Shown here: one piece after another, positions 26,110-34,082 of the stretch
Layout of the letters: each line of letters opens with the position of its first letter
Numbering within the stretch: the first letter of the stretch is position 1
Assembly (NCBI RefSeq): GCF_007860095.1
Contig: NZ_SJPT01000001.1
Coordinates: 572,212-636,211, forward strand
From: Novipirellula galeiformis
GTDB lineage: Bacteria > Planctomycetota > Planctomycetia > Pirellulales > Pirellulaceae
Reading direction: 5' to 3'
Length of the DNA: 64,000 nt
Notes under the pieces: model-generated
Told to the model about the DNA's origin: nothing
What the model saw: only the letters and a program-made list of their open reading frames with translations
The model's database searches: none
Position numbers and translations under genes: made by a program

Positions 26110-27120
26110 ATGAGTCGTCGTTCAAGAAGGGGCTTTACGCTCGTTGAATTATTGGTGGTGATTGCCATCATCGGAGTATTAGTCGGATTGTTGTTGCCCG
26201 CGGTGCAGGCGGCGCGTGAAGCGGCGCGGCGGATGTCGTGTAGCAACAACATGAAACAGATTGGCTTGGCGTTGCACAATTATCACAGCGCCTTTAACAG
26301 GTTCCCCTATTCGACCTCGGGGGCCGGATCGATTGATAGTGGCAGTGCGATCCCAGGACTGACCAAGGTTCGTAACCATCGCGGATGGCTAGGTTTGTTG
26401 CCTTACATTGAACAGCAAGCGTTGTACGATCAAGCCGATATGTCGCTGGCGACCGGGGCGTACGAGCGGGATACATCCAAGGCCACTCTTTCGGGGCCGA
26501 AGCCAGGGCAGCCTGGCAATGCCAATGACATCGTTGTCAGCACGGCGGTGGAGGCGTTTTTGTGTCCCTCGGATTCGAATTCCACCCACTACTCCGACAC
26601 GTCGAGTGCTCATTACTCGATTTCCCCTGGGTCAACGACGCTCAAGGGGGCCTACACCAATTATGACTTCAGCATTCGGCGGACCTTTAATTCGGGGGTC
26701 ATCTGGAGTGAAGATGCGATGACGACGCGCCGTATGTTTGGTTTTGACGACTCCTCGCGGATGCGAGATCTTACCGATGGAACCAGCAATACCGTGGCGG
26801 TCTGTGAGACGCTGCGCAACATTATTGATGGAGTGGCGGCGACCTGGGGATACTCCAAATGGGTTGGCCATGGAGTGGATATCGTTTGGTCTCGCGGGAT
26901 CAACGACAATGAGTGTTGCGGTTGGACATCGCCACCGTACGCTCAGCAGCGGTTGCCCAGTCGGCTCGGTGAGTGGGGAACGTCGGGCAGTTTGCATCCC
27001 GGTGGAGCTCAATACACCTTGGGCGACGGCTCGGTTCGTTTCATTAGCGAGTCGATCGATTACACCACGTTGCAGCGGTTAGCGTATATCGCTGATGGTC
27101 AAGTGTTGGCGGATTTTTAA
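26110..27120 (+). CDS. DUF1559 pseudopilin-like protein, copy 2
   Basis: A 336-residue paralogue of the 24455 gene with identical length, the same [14 protein letters not shown] prepilin N-terminus, the DUF1559 body, and the H-X9-DG tail ([12 protein letters not shown]). Most differences from copy 1 lie in the middle of the protein. A small lipoprotein gene follows 99 bases after its stop, with no terminator between them, so the two are likely an operon. The 5' leader resembles that of copy 1 (T-rich, then GGAGAAGTGGTCTC before ATG). Confidence 0.95.
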   Translation: MSRRSRRGFTLVELLVVIAIIGVLVGLLLPAVQAAREAARRMSCSNNMKQIGLALHNYHSAFNRFPYSTSGAGSIDSGSAIPGLTKVRNHRGWLGLLPYIEQQALYDQADMSLATGAYERDTSKATLSGPKPGQPGNANDIVVSTAVEAFLCPSDSNSTHYSDTSSAHYSISPGSTTLKGAYTNYDFSIRRTFNSGVIWSEDAMTTRRMFGFDDSSRMRDLTDGTSNTVAVCETLRNIIDGVAATWGYSKWVGHGVDIVWSRGINDNECCGWTSPPYAQQRLPSRLGEWGTSGSLHPGGAQYTLGDGSVRFISESIDYTTLQRLAYIADGQVLADF

Positions 27121-27219
27121 TGATTGAAATTCTCGATCATGCGGCGGTTCGAATCGCTCCGTCCGTTTGACATCGGTTATGCTTGGGGCGTCATTTCCAG
27201 TTCTCGAGGAAGTTTTGTA

Positions 27220-27681
27220 ATGCAAATGTGGAAACCGTTTTTTTGTGTTCTTGCGGTGGTCTCACTGGGAGGTGTCGGCTGCGATAGTAAGCCCGCCCTC
27301 GATGTGGTTCCCGCGTCGGGCACCGTGTTCTATGACAATCAGCCGATCGAAGGCGTCACGCTAACGCTGGTTCCGCAAGAGGGCGTTAAGGGCCGCGGTG
27401 GGTATGCGGTCAGCGCTGCCGATGGAACATTTAAGTTCCAAGCGTCACCCGAAGCGGAGGGAGTGGTTCCAGGCAAGTACCTTGTCCTGTTCCAAAAGTA
27501 CACGATGCCCGATGGTTCACCGATTCCACCGGGGACTTCCGCAGCGGATGCCAATTTCAGCAACGAATTGTCTGAAGTCTATAGCCAGCCTGATCAGTCG
27601 CCGATCTACACCACCATTTCAGACGCTGGCGAAAGCGATTTGAAGTTTGAGCTAACGGCGCGTCCGCAGCGGCGTTTGTAA
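27220..27681 (+). CDS. Small lipoprotein, carboxypeptidase-regulatory-like, copy A
   Basis: A 153-residue lipoprotein starting MQMWKPFF. The signal peptide ends in LGGVGC with the lipidated cysteine. The mature part has a transthyretin-like / carboxypeptidase-regulatory-like beta-sandwich pattern: ASGTVFYDNQPIEGVTLTLV, then RGGYAVSAADGTFKF, then GKYLVLFQKYTMPDG. It is the partner of the DUF1559 gene upstream, an arrangement that is common in planctomycetes. ATG 27220 is preferred over an upstream in-frame TTG because it gives the signal peptide and exactly the same length (153) as copy B. A strong terminator follows. Confidence 0.88.
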   Translation: MQMWKPFFCVLAVVSLGGVGCDSKPALDVVPASGTVFYDNQPIEGVTLTLVPQEGVKGRGGYAVSAADGTFKFQASPEAEGVVPGKYLVLFQKYTMPDGSPIPPGTSAADANFSNELSEVYSQPDQSPIYTTISDAGESDLKFELTARPQRRL

Positions 27682-27756
27682 CGGTAAGAAAATCGGCGTC
27701 GGCGCTTTCTACCTGCCATCGCAAATGACAGGCTGGTTGTCGTGCTCCAATGCATC

Positions 27757-27792
27757 GGGTCAGCTCCGCGTTTCGGAGCTGACCCTTTTTTT
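27757..27792 (+). terminator. Intrinsic terminator after lipoprotein copy A
   Basis: GGGTCAGCTCCG (27757-27768) and CGGAGCTGACCC (27774-27785) form a perfect 12-base-pair stem with a 5-base loop, followed by seven T residues (27786-27792). Confidence 0.95.
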
Positions 27793-27950
27793 GGGTTTAC
27801 CCGTCGTGGAAAATGGGGGCTGTCTGCTTCGGGAGGGCCTTTGCCGGAATCCGTCACGTTGGCACGTTCGCTCGGCGATGATTCTAACGGCGACAGCGGT
27901 GCTAACCACATTCATGCGACAGGCAAGGGTGGATTAGCCGATGTCCAGAC

Positions 27951-27998
27951 GACATGGCTTCGAGACGACGGGGCTTCGAGGCGACATGGCTTCGCGGC
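27951..27998. repeat. 16-base tandem array, three copies
   Basis: Units at 27951-27966, 27967-27982 and 27983-27998 share the consensus GACATGGCTTCGAGRC (the middle one reads GACGGGGCTTCGAGGC). It is intergenic. Confidence 0.85.
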
Positions 27999-29389
27999 TC
28001 TCGCCATCGATGTCCGCCCGGTCGCTAGGGAAGGAGGTTCCACGTTTAGCCTCAAGGAATGCTGCGGGGGCGCCCACGCACCGCTACGGAGGTCTTGGGG
28101 TTGCTGCATTGTCGTGTTGCAAGAGGAGGCGTGCGGGTTGACTTGGAGTCGTCCTTCGGTGGTTGGGAGTCGGTGTTTCGATGACCAAGCCTCTTGGTTC
28201 TACTTGTTTTAGAGGGGTGGTGGTTAGCCCGAAGGTGGTGTGTTTCGGCGTTAGGGGGGCGTCGATGGCTTCTCGTGTTCCACTGCGCTTCGTTGAGTTC
28301 CTGGGCTGAGTCGGATTGATTGGCCGCTGCCTGTAATGACAAGCATTCGATTGCGAAGCTAGCCCAAAAGAGGGACGCTGCACTCACTTGATTGAACCTT
28401 GCTCCGGTGTGAAGTCGAGTGACGCGAAGCGGCATCCTAAGTGTCTAACCTCCGATTCAAAGTTTCGATTTCTGTCTTCTGGCGAGCGTTTTCCAATCCG
28501 CTGTCCTCGCTGGGGCTGTCGACGTCGCTGTCAATTCCGTCGCCGCTACGGTGAGACCATTGTTATGAAAACGTGGTATCGACTTTGGAAGGCTGCTAGG
28601 CGTAGGGGGGGCGCGAGACCGTCCAAAAACACGTCCACTGGCGTCGGAGGCAATGTCTGTTGGGGTTCCATCGGCGGTTTTCGTGCACGACGAGTGGACT
28701 TGCAATAGCGTGCAATCGTTGATCCTTGATCGAGGCACCATTGGCCTCTTGAATCTCGTTGGCGAGTTCACGTGAGAATGCCTGGCGATCAAGGTTTGAC
28801 GCCTATTCCAAGCGAGAGAGCGAATGACACGCTGGTTGAGTGATTCGCGATGCACGGATCAGTGCACGGATTAATTTAATGCACAGGCTTGTCGACAGGA
28901 CTTTAGCGCCCGTCGGCCGCACCGTTCGCTTGGCTACCAGTGCCCCCTGCGGAGTTGGCGTTTCTTCGTGCTGCATCGGTTCGCGGCCTACGGCTCGCTC
29001 CAACAGCACGGCGAATCAACCTGCCTGATTTCCAACCCAATCGTGACTGACGTTCGATGTGGGAAATGGAAGGGGGGGAGGAAGAATTTACCACGGCGTC
29101 CAGGTGGTTTGGCGCTAACGCTCAGGAGGTATCCATTAAGGCGTGGCTAAGGGAGGTTGATCTTGCTTAATGTTTGCTTGGATTGTACAGTTGATGGTGA
29201 AACCTATTGGGGGACATCGAGAGGTCTCCCCTTAAGAGGCTTCGATTTTCTTTTCTTCCGCATCTACTCCGTTAATCGTAGGCGAGAGTGTTTTTCGCTT
29301 TCGCATCACTCGGCTTGGCTGCTTTGGCGTAGTCGTTTTTATCGCTATGCATTTCTTTTCCTTACCTATCTCTATGGGAGTGAGTTCTT

Positions 29390-30400
29390 ATGAATCCTCG
29401 TTCAAGAAATGGCTTTACCCTCGTTGAATTGCTGGTGGTGATTGCCATCATCGGGGTTTTAGTTGGGTTGTTGTTACCCGCCGTCCAAGCAGCGCGGGAA
29501 GCCGCTCGGCGGATGTCGTGTTCGAACAACATGAAGCAAATCGGATTGGCATTGCACAATTACCACAGTGCCTTTCAGAAGTTCCCTTATTCGGCGGGAG
29601 GAGCTGGTTCAATCACCTCGGGCAGTGCCATTCCGGGAATGAACAATGTGCGCAATCACCGCGGTTGGTTGGGCTTGCTGCCTTACATCGAGCAACAAGC
29701 GCTCTACGACCAAGCCGATTTGTCGATGGCGACCGGTGGCTATGTGCGGGATTCAGGCCAGAGCTCCATTGGGGGACCGCGGCCAGGAGAGCCTGGCAAT
29801 GTCAATGACGTTGTCGTCAGTACGGCGGTGGAGGCGTTCTTGTGTCCTTCCGATTCGAATCCCACCAACTACGCAACCACCAACAGTGATGCGTACTCCA
29901 TCTCCAACGGCACGACCACACTCAAGGGTGCGTACACGAACTATGAATTCAGCATCCGGCGGACTTCGAGTTCCGCTGCCAAATGGACTGAAGATTCGAT
30001 GACGACGCGACGGATGTTTGGTTTCGACGATTGGTCGCGGATACGAGATTTGACCGATGGTACTAGCAACACCGTGGCGATCTGTGAGACGCTTCGTGCC
30101 TGTATCGACGGGGTTGCGCAAACTTGGGGTTACACCAAGTGGGTCGGCAATGGAGTCGACTTGGTCTGGGCCCGTGGGATTAACGACAATGAATGTTGTG
30201 GTTGGGATGCCAGTCCCTACCAACGTGAAAGTCTCCCTAGCAGGTTAGGGGAATGGTCCACTTCGGGCAGCTTGCATCCCGGTGGTGCCCAATACACGTT
30301 GGGCGACGGTTCGGTGCGTTTCATTACGGATTCGACCGACTACATCACGTTGCAGCGGTTGGCCTATGTCTCGGATAATCAAGTGCTTGAAGGTTTTTAA
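29390..30400 (+). CDS. DUF1559 pseudopilin-like protein, copy 3
   Basis: The third 336-residue paralogue. The N-terminus [19 protein letters not shown] has the prepilin cleavage site after Gly8, and the C-terminus carries [12 protein letters not shown]. It is followed after 106 bases by lipoprotein copy B, repeating the arrangement of copy 2 with copy A. The first two residues after Met differ from the other copies, and the leader is shorter but also T/C-rich with GGGAGTGAG before the start. Confidence 0.95.
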   Translation: MNPRSRNGFTLVELLVVIAIIGVLVGLLLPAVQAAREAARRMSCSNNMKQIGLALHNYHSAFQKFPYSAGGAGSITSGSAIPGMNNVRNHRGWLGLLPYIEQQALYDQADLSMATGGYVRDSGQSSIGGPRPGEPGNVNDVVVSTAVEAFLCPSDSNPTNYATTNSDAYSISNGTTTLKGAYTNYEFSIRRTSSSAAKWTEDSMTTRRMFGFDDWSRIRDLTDGTSNTVAICETLRACIDGVAQTWGYTKWVGNGVDLVWARGINDNECCGWDASPYQRESLPSRLGEWSTSGSLHPGGAQYTLGDGSVRFITDSTDYITLQRLAYVSDNQVLEGF

Positions 30401-30419
30401 TCGATAAACCTCCTCTTCG

Positions 30420-30447
30420 TCCGGCGGGTCTCTCAAGATCCGCCGGA
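30420..30447 (+). other. Stem-loop between DUF1559 copy 3 and lipoprotein copy B
   Basis: TCCGGCGGGTC (30420-30430) pairs with GATCCGCCGGA (30437-30447), an 11-base-pair stem with one G-U pair and a 6-base loop. The sequence after it (TGATTTCATC) is not a U-tract, so it is more likely an mRNA-stabilising or attenuating element inside the operon than a full terminator. Confidence 0.6.
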
Positions 30448-30506
30448 TGATTTCATCTTATGTTGATACATCCATTTGAGAGCTGTTGAAAGTTTTGGTG
30501 ATACAA

Positions 30507-30968
30507 ATGTGGAAGCCGTTTTTGTGCACGCTAGCAGTCGTGTCGCTGGGAAGTGTCGGCTGCGGCAGTAAGTCTTCTCTTGAAGGGGTACCGGCATCCG
30601 GAACCGTGCTTTATGAGAACGAGCCGATTGAGGGCGTTTCACTTACGCTTGTGCCTCAAGAAGGAGTGAAGGGACGCGGTGGCTATGCCGTCAGCGCGGC
30701 CGATGGAACGTTCAAGTTTCAGGCGTCAGCGGATTCCGAGGGAGTGGTTCCAGGCAGGTACCTTGTTTTGTTTCAAAAGTACGCAATGCCCGATGGCTCT
30801 CCTGTCCCGCCCGGGACCTCGGCAGCCGATGCGAATTTGATCAACCAATTGCCCGCAGCGTATAGCCAACCCGATCAATCGCCGGTCTATACCACGGTTC
30901 CCGACACAGGGGCTACCGATTTGGCATTTGAGTTGAGTGCGCGTCCGCAGCGGCGTCCTCCCCGATAG
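30507..30968 (+). CDS. Small lipoprotein, carboxypeptidase-regulatory-like, copy B
   Basis: A 153-residue paralogue of the 27220 gene: same signal peptide pattern (MWKPFLCTLAVVSLGSVGC), same ASGTVLYENEPIEGVSLTLV and RGGYAVSAADGTFKFQAS segments, and a conserved arginine-rich end (ARPQRRPPR). The codon that is the ATG start in copy A is ATA here, so translation probably starts one codon pair later at the ATG of MWKPF or at an upstream TTG (30486); ATG 30507 gives a matching length. Terminator at 31087-31122. Confidence 0.85.
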   Translation: MWKPFLCTLAVVSLGSVGCGSKSSLEGVPASGTVLYENEPIEGVSLTLVPQEGVKGRGGYAVSAADGTFKFQASADSEGVVPGRYLVLFQKYAMPDGSPVPPGTSAADANLINQLPAAYSQPDQSPVYTTVPDTGATDLAFELSARPQRRPPR

Positions 30969-31000
30969 GCTCCGCCACAATACGCACTGGGCTGCCGAGC

Positions 31001-31045
31001 GTCTTAGTGTCGCGTGTCTTAGTGTCGCGTGTCTTAGTGTCGCGG
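31001..31045. repeat. 15-base tandem array, three copies
   Basis: The unit GTCTTAGTGTCGCGT occurs at 31001-31015, 31016-31030 and 31031-31045 (the last base differs in the third copy). It lies between lipoprotein copy B and its terminator. Confidence 0.88.
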
Positions 31046-31086
31046 GGTTTCGCACGAGGGTCCATGAGGGCCAATTCAATATCGAA

Positions 31087-31122
31087 AAGGCTGCTTTCCT
31101 ACTAGGAAGGCGGCCTTTTTTT
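31087..31122 (+). terminator. Intrinsic terminator after lipoprotein copy B
   Basis: AAGGCTGCTTTCC (31087-31099) pairs with GGAAGGCGGCCTT (31105-31117), 13 base pairs with G-U or mismatched positions inside, followed by T residues to 31122. It lies between convergent genes and may also slow minus-strand transcription leaving spoVR. Confidence 0.85.
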
Positions 31123-31238
31123 CGTTTTACCCCATGACCACTGCCCTGCTCTTTCGTCGCGTTTGTAGGGGCGATCCGACCGGGTATCAGGCCGAATCAG
31201 GTCTGGCCCAAACAGAGAGAGCAAGCAATCGCCATGCG

Positions 31239-32771
31239 TTAGGGCATCGCGACGACGTCGTAATCGTTGAGAGTTTTGCCGGTCTCTGAATCGATTTCGA
31301 TCAGACGCACGCGGTATCCCCACAGATTGGCGATATGGCAAAGGGTGCGATTGCAATCGCTTTTGGATAACAATCGTCCACCGCGGACGCGGTGGGTTAA
31401 AACCAACCGTCGGTTTCCTTTTAAGTCCGCTTCGGTCACTTCGATCTCTGGTTCATGCTTGAGCAAGTCGTATTGCTCGGCCAATTGTCGCCGTATGTCG
31501 CGGTAACCCTCTTCGTTGTGAATCGCGTCGACGGACAAGTAGGGCAACCCGCTCTCGTCGCCGACGGCGAACAGACGCATGTCGCGGATCAATCGTGGGC
31601 TGAGGAATTGCAGGATGAAACTTTCATCGCGGTACTCGGACCATGCGTCACGTAGCGTCGCCATCGCTTGACCGTTGCCAGCGAACTCGGGAAACCACTG
31701 TCGATCCTCGTCAGTCGGATCATCGCAGATCTTGGCGAGATCCTGCATCATCGCAAAACCGATCGCGTAAGGGTTCAGTCCGCTGTAGCGTCGATCGTCA
31801 AATTGAGGCTGGGTGATGACGGCGGAATGCATATGCAAAAACTCGAGCATCGATCCTTCGTCGATCCTGCCGGTGTCGTACAAGCGATTCATAATCTTGT
31901 AATGAATAAAGGTCGCACAGCCCTCGTTCATCATCTTGGTTTGTCGTTGCGGATAGAAATACTGGGCGGTGCGACGAACGATATGCAAGATTTCACGCTG
32001 CCAATCTTTCAGTTTCGGGGCATGATTGGCGAGAAAGGCCAGGATGTTTTCTTCGGGTAAATGAAGGCTTTCGGCTGAGGGAGCGTCATGATCCTGATGT
32101 TCACTCGGTTGCGATTTGCTGCGGCTCGGGAGCGTTCGCCACAGATCGTTATAGGTGGATTGCTCGTGCTCGTGACGCAGCGCCGCTTTGGCAATCCGAT
32201 CCTTGGCACGGAGCGAGCGTTTGGGGGCGTAGCGACTGACGCCGTGCGCCATCAAGGCGTGGGCGGCGTCGAGAATGCTTTCGACGGCATGCAACCCATA
32301 ACGTTGTTCACACTCGGCGACATAATGTTTTGCATAGGCCAAGTCGTCCAACACCCGATCGGCACGCGTCCATTGGCGGAACAAATGATTGTTTTTAAAG
32401 AAATGGTTATGCCCAAAGGCCGCATGGGCGATCACCAAGGCCTGCATCGTCATGGTGTTCTCTTCCATCACATACGACACACACGGGTTCGAGTTGATTA
32501 CCAACTCATACGCTAACGCGCGAGCTCCTTTGCGGTAGAGCAGTTCTTCATGAGCGAAATGTTTCCCAAAGGACCAATGTTGATACATCAACGGCATTCC
32601 AATCGCCGCATAGGCGTCGAGCATTTGTTCGCTGGTGATCACCTCAATCTGGTTGGGATAGATGTCTAGCCCGAGTTCTTGGAGTGCGATTTGTTCAATC
32701 GCTTCATGGACACGGTGCAGCGAATCGAAATCCCATTCCGAGCCCTGGTAGATCAGATTCTTTCCGTTCAT
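31239..32771 (-). CDS. spoVR: SpoVR family protein
   Basis: A 510-residue SpoVR/YcgB family protein. Family segments seen are YQHWSFGKHFAHEE, ELVINSNPCVSYVMEENT, HAAFGHNHFFKNN, NEGCATFIHYKIMN, and a C-terminal NRRLVLTHRVRGGRLLSKSD. It is the last gene of a prkA-DUF444-spoVR operon, 15 bases after the DUF444 stop. In Bacillus SpoVR affects spore cortex, but the operon is widespread in non-sporulating bacteria, where it responds to starvation and stress; the molecular function is not known. Many conserved histidines suggest metal binding. Confidence 0.95.
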   Translation of the reverse strand: MNGKNLIYQGSEWDFDSLHRVHEAIEQIALQELGLDIYPNQIEVITSEQMLDAYAAIGMPLMYQHWSFGKHFAHEELLYRKGARALAYELVINSNPCVSYVMEENTMTMQALVIAHAAFGHNHFFKNNHLFRQWTRADRVLDDLAYAKHYVAECEQRYGLHAVESILDAAHALMAHGVSRYAPKRSLRAKDRIAKAALRHEHEQSTYNDLWRTLPSRSKSQPSEHQDHDAPSAESLHLPEENILAFLANHAPKLKDWQREILHIVRRTAQYFYPQRQTKMMNEGCATFIHYKIMNRLYDTGRIDEGSMLEFLHMHSAVITQPQFDDRRYSGLNPYAIGFAMMQDLAKICDDPTDEDRQWFPEFAGNGQAMATLRDAWSEYRDESFILQFLSPRLIRDMRLFAVGDESGLPYLSVDAIHNEEGYRDIRRQLAEQYDLLKHEPEIEVTEADLKGNRRLVLTHRVRGGRLLSKSDCNRTLCHIANLWGYRVRLIEIDSETGKTLNDYDVVAMP

Positions 32772-32786
32772 CGGCGACTCCGCCTG

Positions 32787-34058
32787 TTAGGCTGTTTGCT
32801 TCGTGCTAGAGAACAGTTTGTGAAAAACGGGATAGATTTCGGAAGGTTCGCTTACCTGAGCCCGTTCAAAGTGAGGGTAGGGGGTGACAAGTTTGGCATA
32901 GTGTTTCCACAGCACGCTCTCGTCTCGAAACGGCTCATCGCCCACTTCGATGTAGGCATAATACTGGCACATTGGCAGAATGGATTGCTCGAGCAACGCT
33001 AGGGTTTGCGGCATATCGTGGTCGAAGTTATGGCCATCGGAGGCCTGGGCGGCATAGATGTTCCAATCCTCGACCGGATAACGTGCTTTGATGATTCGCT
33101 CCATTTCGATCAACGCCGAGGAGACCACCGTCCCACCGGTCTCACGCCCATAGAAAAAGGTCTGCTCGTCAACTTCCGACGCGGTGTAGGTGTGCCGGAT
33201 GAAGACAATTTCGACCGCTTGGTAGTAGCGTGTTAGGAACAGGTGTAGCAGCATGTAAAAACGCTTAGCCAGATCTTTCAAATCTTCGGTCATCGACGCG
33301 GACGTATCCATCAAGCAAAACATGACCGCTTGCGTGGTCGGTTTGGATCGTTGTTCAAAACGGTTGTATCGCAGATCGACCGTGTCGAGATAGCTGATCC
33401 GTTGCATCCGTCGCCGCGTCTGGGTGACCTGTGCGGTTAACCGGCGAACCGCTTCCTCGTCGCCATCCTCTTGGGCTTGACTGAGTTCGGCCAACAGCGC
33501 ATCGAGTTGGCTAAGTTTGGGGCGGCCCAGTGCGATGCGACGCGACAAGGATCGCCGCATCGTTTCACGTAGGTTCAATCGCTGTGGCGCTCCGTCGACC
33601 GAGTATCCCGCGCGGGTGCGAGACGTCGTCGTCATCGACTTTAGCTTGCGTTTGGCCAAGTTGGGTAACTCGAGATCGTCGAAGAACATGTCGAGGAACT
33701 CTTCTCGCGTGAGCAAGAACACAAACATGTCCTCGCCGTCGCCATCGGCGCTGCCGGTCGCTCCACCGGCCCCCCCTGCCCCGCTTGGTTTACGAATGTG
33801 ATCGCCGCGTTGGTAGCCGCGGTTGCCCGGTAGCACGTAGTTGCGATTGCCGGTGCCACGTTCGAAATTGAAGTTCGGTTCGCTGACATCGCTGGCGCTG
33901 ATCGACACCTTTTCGCTGCCTTCGAGATCGGCAACTTTGCGATGACGAATCGCTTCCTTGACCGCTTTGCGGATATGCGATTTGACCCGTCGGACGAACC
34001 GTTGACGGTTCCCCAGACTCTTGGCATTGGGATTTTGACGGCGATCGATGACGTGCAT
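32787..34058 (-). CDS. DUF444 (YeaH-like) VWA-fold protein
   Basis: A 423-residue DUF444 protein, middle gene of the prkA operon. The N-terminus (RRQNPNAKSLGNRQRFVRRV) and the KVSISASDVSEPNF segment are family marks. The C-terminal half contains a VWA fold with the MIDAS-like CLMDTSASMTEDLKDLAKRF and TYTASEVDEQTFFYGRETGGT. A Gly-rich linker (GAGGAGGATGSADGDGEDM) lies near residue 100. It starts 24 bases after the prkA stop. E. coli YeaH acts together with the kinase YeaG, but its biochemical role is unclear. Confidence 0.95.
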   Translation of the reverse strand: MHVIDRRQNPNAKSLGNRQRFVRRVKSHIRKAVKEAIRHRKVADLEGSEKVSISASDVSEPNFNFERGTGNRNYVLPGNRGYQRGDHIRKPSGAGGAGGATGSADGDGEDMFVFLLTREEFLDMFFDDLELPNLAKRKLKSMTTTSRTRAGYSVDGAPQRLNLRETMRRSLSRRIALGRPKLSQLDALLAELSQAQEDGDEEAVRRLTAQVTQTRRRMQRISYLDTVDLRYNRFEQRSKPTTQAVMFCLMDTSASMTEDLKDLAKRFYMLLHLFLTRYYQAVEIVFIRHTYTASEVDEQTFFYGRETGGTVVSSALIEMERIIKARYPVEDWNIYAAQASDGHNFDHDMPQTLALLEQSILPMCQYYAYIEVGDEPFRDESVLWKHYAKLVTPYPHFERAQVSEPSEIYPVFHKLFSSTKQTA

Positions 34059-34082
34059 GGTTTCAAGGGACCCCGATTTGTG

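Larger units (their letters stand above)
27682..29389. other. 1.7 kb gene-free region between the DUF1559 cassettes
   Basis: After the terminator at 27757-27792 there are about 1600 bases with no frame that looks coding: the open frames are short, on both strands, arginine/serine/threonine-rich and without recognisable domains. It contains a 16-base tandem array (27951-27998) and, at its end, the T-rich leader of DUF1559 copy 3 with a GGGAGTGAG ribosome binding site. It may hold an unrecognised ncRNA or decayed sequence. This is by far the longest non-coding stretch in the window. Confidence 0.6.

Noticed and set aside
27146-27155. GGTTCGAATC, a tRNA T-loop-like word
   Set aside because: The surrounding bases do not form an acceptor stem or anticodon arm; it lies in the leader of the lipoprotein gene.
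24455-30400. Possibility that the three DUF1559 genes are genuine type IV pilins of a pilus operon
   Set aside because: The prepilin leader is present, but no pilus assembly ATPase, platform protein or peptidase lies nearby, and the H-X9-DG tail marks the planctomycete DUF1559 class.
15318-31045. CRISPR arrays
   Set aside because: The short tandem repeats have no spacers and no cas genes are in the window.
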